From Sphaerulina vaccinii (lineage: Eukaryota > Ascomycota > Dothideomycetes > Mycosphaerellales > Mycosphaerellaceae): a stretch of DNA of 64,000 bases. Shown one piece after another: positions 62,901 to 64,000 of this stretch. Numbering within the stretch: position 1 is the stretch's first letter; every line of letters starts with the position of its first letter. The position numbers and the translations under genes were made by a program. The stretch is taken from positions 434,001 through 498,000 of the forward strand of contig JAKUDP010000023.1 in the NCBI GenBank assembly GCA_022570795.1. Reading direction: 5' to 3'. The notes under the pieces were generated by a model. It was not told where the DNA came from and searched no databases. It was given only the letters and a program-made list of their open reading frames with translations.

Positions 62901-63344
62901 TGGACCTTTCTTGCCAGTGGCGAGCGAGATGTCCGGTTCGACATAGACGCCATCTTCGTTCAAGGATATATCGATATCACCAATTTCAGGTTCTGGCTTG
63001 GATGAAGAAGCGGCATTGGGTTGTGCAGTAGTAGCGTCCTCCCAGTCCATGCCATCATCGTCACTCTCCTCTTCCTCTACCTTCGTAGCTACAGTCTTCT
63101 GCTTCTTCTTTGCAGGCGGAACATCTTCGAACTCGTCGCTGTCCACCTCACTCAGCGACTCATCTTCCTCATCGTCCAAGCTCTCGAGGAACTTCTTCGT
63201 CTCGGCTGCTGATTTGGTCTTTTTGGGTGGAGGAGTGTCTGCTGCATCGAAGAGAGTTGCTTTCTGAGCTTTCGTCTTTGCTCGTTTCGCCGGTGGTTGA
63301 CTATCGTCCTGACTGATGCGTTTCCGCGACACGATGGGAGGCAT
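59940..63344 (-). CDS. RAD4: RAD4/XPC nucleotide-excision-repair damage sensor
   Basis: Single exon, 1134 aa. Rad4/XPC with Rad23 finds helix-distorting DNA lesions and opens them for repair. A disordered acidic/basic N-terminus (KKKQKT, EEEESDDDGMDWED) precedes the transglutaminase-like domain (HCLHVQSLMWHNTVRNSWL ... LFVALLRGIGLETRMVANLQ). The linker is Lys/Ser/Glu-rich. After FPSYWTEVCSPVSHKWIPVDP come the beta-hairpin domains: BHD1 (FVLEQHLRREEAI, HPVYKRSDIAICKTVETWHKEGR), BHD2 (GLYSRDQTDWIIPPPIENGVIPKN), and BHD3 (PVLTGVVVAEEHE). The tail is acidic, with FFADSEDE and FMANDSEEDE-type repeats. Length fits filamentous-fungal Rad4. Confidence 0.95.
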   Translation of the reverse strand: MPPIVSRKRISQDDSQPPAKRAKTKAQKATLFDAADTPPPKKTKSAAETKKFLESLDDEEDESLSEVDSDEFEDVPPAKKKQKTVATKVEEEESDDDGMDWEDATTAQPNAASSSKPEPEIGDIDISLNEDGVYVEPDISLATGKKGPSKRERQFRVLTHCLHVQSLMWHNTVRNSWLNDKEVQKILVDGLGDGVKKEVTRWRENMGILTKEELQAKRAAAAKVKARNEKKGKGKSKTRDWSHNAEHLEQGVVNLSHGDPLLRLLKVLTAYWRKRFTVTAPAFRKQGYMPLKRLRDEIKHWDKNRGDFEEHGERIEDIGAFRKLAKSCEGSRDVGAQLFVALLRGIGLETRMVANLQPAGTGFSKAEEANEKKKKPKGKTEAAESEDEDEVPSATKPNTTKKATPTSKATTSNRKSSRGAKAEPINLDESESALSDPPSDAEAEDDDISLIDITPSAPKKKKPGKKYDRDLAFPSYWTEVCSPVSHKWIPVDPIVLSTIASTEDLLETFEPRGKKAELAKQVICYTVAFNGDGSAKDVTVRYIKKHQLPGKTKGMRILAEKIPIHNKHGKVKRHEYYDWFRTVMSPYDRPQKKRTAADDLEEQTDLKPFKPAKAVKEVEKESLQWYKQSAEFVLEQHLRREEAILPGAKPVKSFVAGKGDKIITHPVYKRSDIAICKTVETWHKEGRHVKVGEHPMKHVPVRAVTLLRRREMEEHLKEHGEKLQQGLYSRDQTDWIIPPPIENGVIPKNAFGNMDVYVPTMVPAGAIHLPLKGSAKICRKLAIDYAEACTGFEFGKRMAVPVLTGVVVAEEHEILVRDAWEEQQIEIKRKEDVKRTAAALHWWRKMLMGMRIVERMRAEYNETSGDPDANNPFARKAKAEGRKIKAGKVEEEDAGAGGFFQPGHEEEELSEHQRKARSEDVEIGGGGFFADSEDEASAAGDGGFLVEEDPDGDVSMRSSVATPFTPMSLQSVHKKQDLNKAEEDVSGGGFMANDSEEDEPPKPATKRSRTTKKPAPKAAKTPATAKKPTSRRTSKKLTSQTPEAESPDLPEVDEDEELDEIKPALRRERSSPQVIIAPVKKTRAKKVTPVKSQYFTNDEDDEHGDEGEDATGDDDSEPEVVKPARTTARTRSKK

Positions 63345-63724
63345 TTTCGATCATATAGTGGGAAGGGAGAGACGATGAAATGAGATGCGCGTAGAGAAAG
63401 TCGCGTGTGCCTGAGAGTGAAGACGTCACTTTCTGCAAGCCATCGAGATCGTGTTTCACAGCTCGCGATCCATCGAGAACCAACCATTCCTACGACACTT
63501 CATCTTCAGATTTCTTCGTCTTCACGAGCATGATGGTATGCACAGACTGGAACTCGTGCTCATCCTTGACGAGAGCTTGGAAGTAATGAGAAATCACTTG
63601 GCCATGACCAGGTTTGCCTTGGTCAGCCCCTGAGGCTCAAATGTGATTGTTATGGAGTGCAACATAAGACATTGTCACAGCGTCCACCTCAACCAAAGGA
63701 CCACCGCAAGCACAGGACTCCGCC
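63345..63724. other. Divergent upstream region, RAD4 and the next gene
   Basis: Contains the RAD4 promoter (minus) and that of the partial gene at 63725 (plus). No other feature seen. Confidence 0.4.
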
Positions 63725-64000
63725 ATGTTGATCTGGATTGATCAGCCGCAAGACGAGGAAGACGAGATCATTTTTGATGGCAAGGTGTACTCGAAGAGGA
63801 AGCTATTAGATTCGCCGTATGTGACTCGCTGCTTCTATCTAGAGGGCGAGGAGTCGGCGCGGAAGGCCTGGGAGAGTCCAAATCTTGTCAAGTTCGCTGT
63901 ATTTCATCACCCGGCGAATACGGCGGAGAGGAGGCAGAAGAGGGAGGAAGCACGCGGGACACAGCAGGCCGGAGGAGCGCAATCGAGGAAGCATGCTCAG
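63725..64000 (+). CDS. Unknown gene, 5' part only
   Basis: ATG-started frame that stays open to the end of the window (92 codons). The N-terminus is acidic and tryptophan-containing (MLIWIDQPQDEEDEIIFDG), then KRKLLDSPYVTRCFYL, ARKAWESPNLVKFAVFHHP and a basic/Gln-rich tail (RRQKREEARGTQQAGG). I do not recognise it. A longer ORF crosses the window edge, so gene or not must be judged outside it. Confidence 0.55.
   Translation, partial: MLIWIDQPQDEEDEIIFDGKVYSKRKLLDSPYVTRCFYLEGEESARKAWESPNLVKFAVFHHPANTAERRQKREEARGTQQAGGAQSRKHAQ

Overview
The window is nuclear DNA of a filamentous ascomycete (Pezizomycotina). The Capnodiales/Mycosphaerellales side of Dothideomycetes is my best guess, inferred from gene content and not tested. 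Signs are short GT-AG introns (mostly 49-65 nt, often with a CTGAC-like branch site), genes on both strands with their own upstream regions, and a mix of fungal housekeeping genes with many secreted proteins. About 40 genes or gene remnants can be supported. I built exon models by hand from splice signals and reading-frame continuity. First exons and start codons are the weakest parts.

Layout. 1-3.2 kb: the 3' end of a lysine methyltransferase, a newly assembled two-exon cysteine-rich secreted protein (8 Cys), and a GH76 DCW1/DFG5-like mannosidase. 3.2-5.1 kb: a divergent tandem array of eight ~235 bp units. 5.1-12.3 kb: a GT8-type glycosyltransferase, a GH15-CBM20 glucoamylase, an RraA-like aldolase and a truncated serine beta-lactamase-like gene that runs tail-to-tail into a truncated CmcJ-like oxygenase gene. 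13-22.7 kb: a small secreted protein, a zinc-finger ORF with an in-frame stop, three larger secreted proteins, a GNAT acetyltransferase and a cupin. 25-30.5 kb: an uncharacterised cytosolic protein and a GH38 alpha-mannosidase. 31.6-36.4 kb: a J-domain protein with a frameshift and a TED1/CDC1-type phosphoesterase. 37-47.5 kb: secreted proteins (one M35-like, one PAN-like), an F-box-like gene, an unrecognised gene, a D-2-hydroxyacid dehydrogenase and a P-loop kinase. 48.4-54.6 kb: eight tandem, same-strand paralogues of a small F-box-like family. 54.8-55.0 kb: a 62 bp near-perfect inverted repeat. 55.4-64 kb: TIP41 and Aurora kinase (divergent), RAD4, and the start of an unknown gene.

How it fits together. 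GH76, GH15, GH38, the M35-like protein and several cysteine- or Ser/Thr-rich secreted proteins point to wall remodelling, polysaccharide turnover and secretion. TIP41, Aurora, RAD4 and TED1 are conserved core genes. The most unusual parts are the eight-gene F-box-like array (with a short motif repeated upstream of several members), the tandem array with tRNA-like boxes, and the breakpoint that truncates two convergent genes at one place. Two genes show in-frame TGA codons and one shows a 1-nt frame break.
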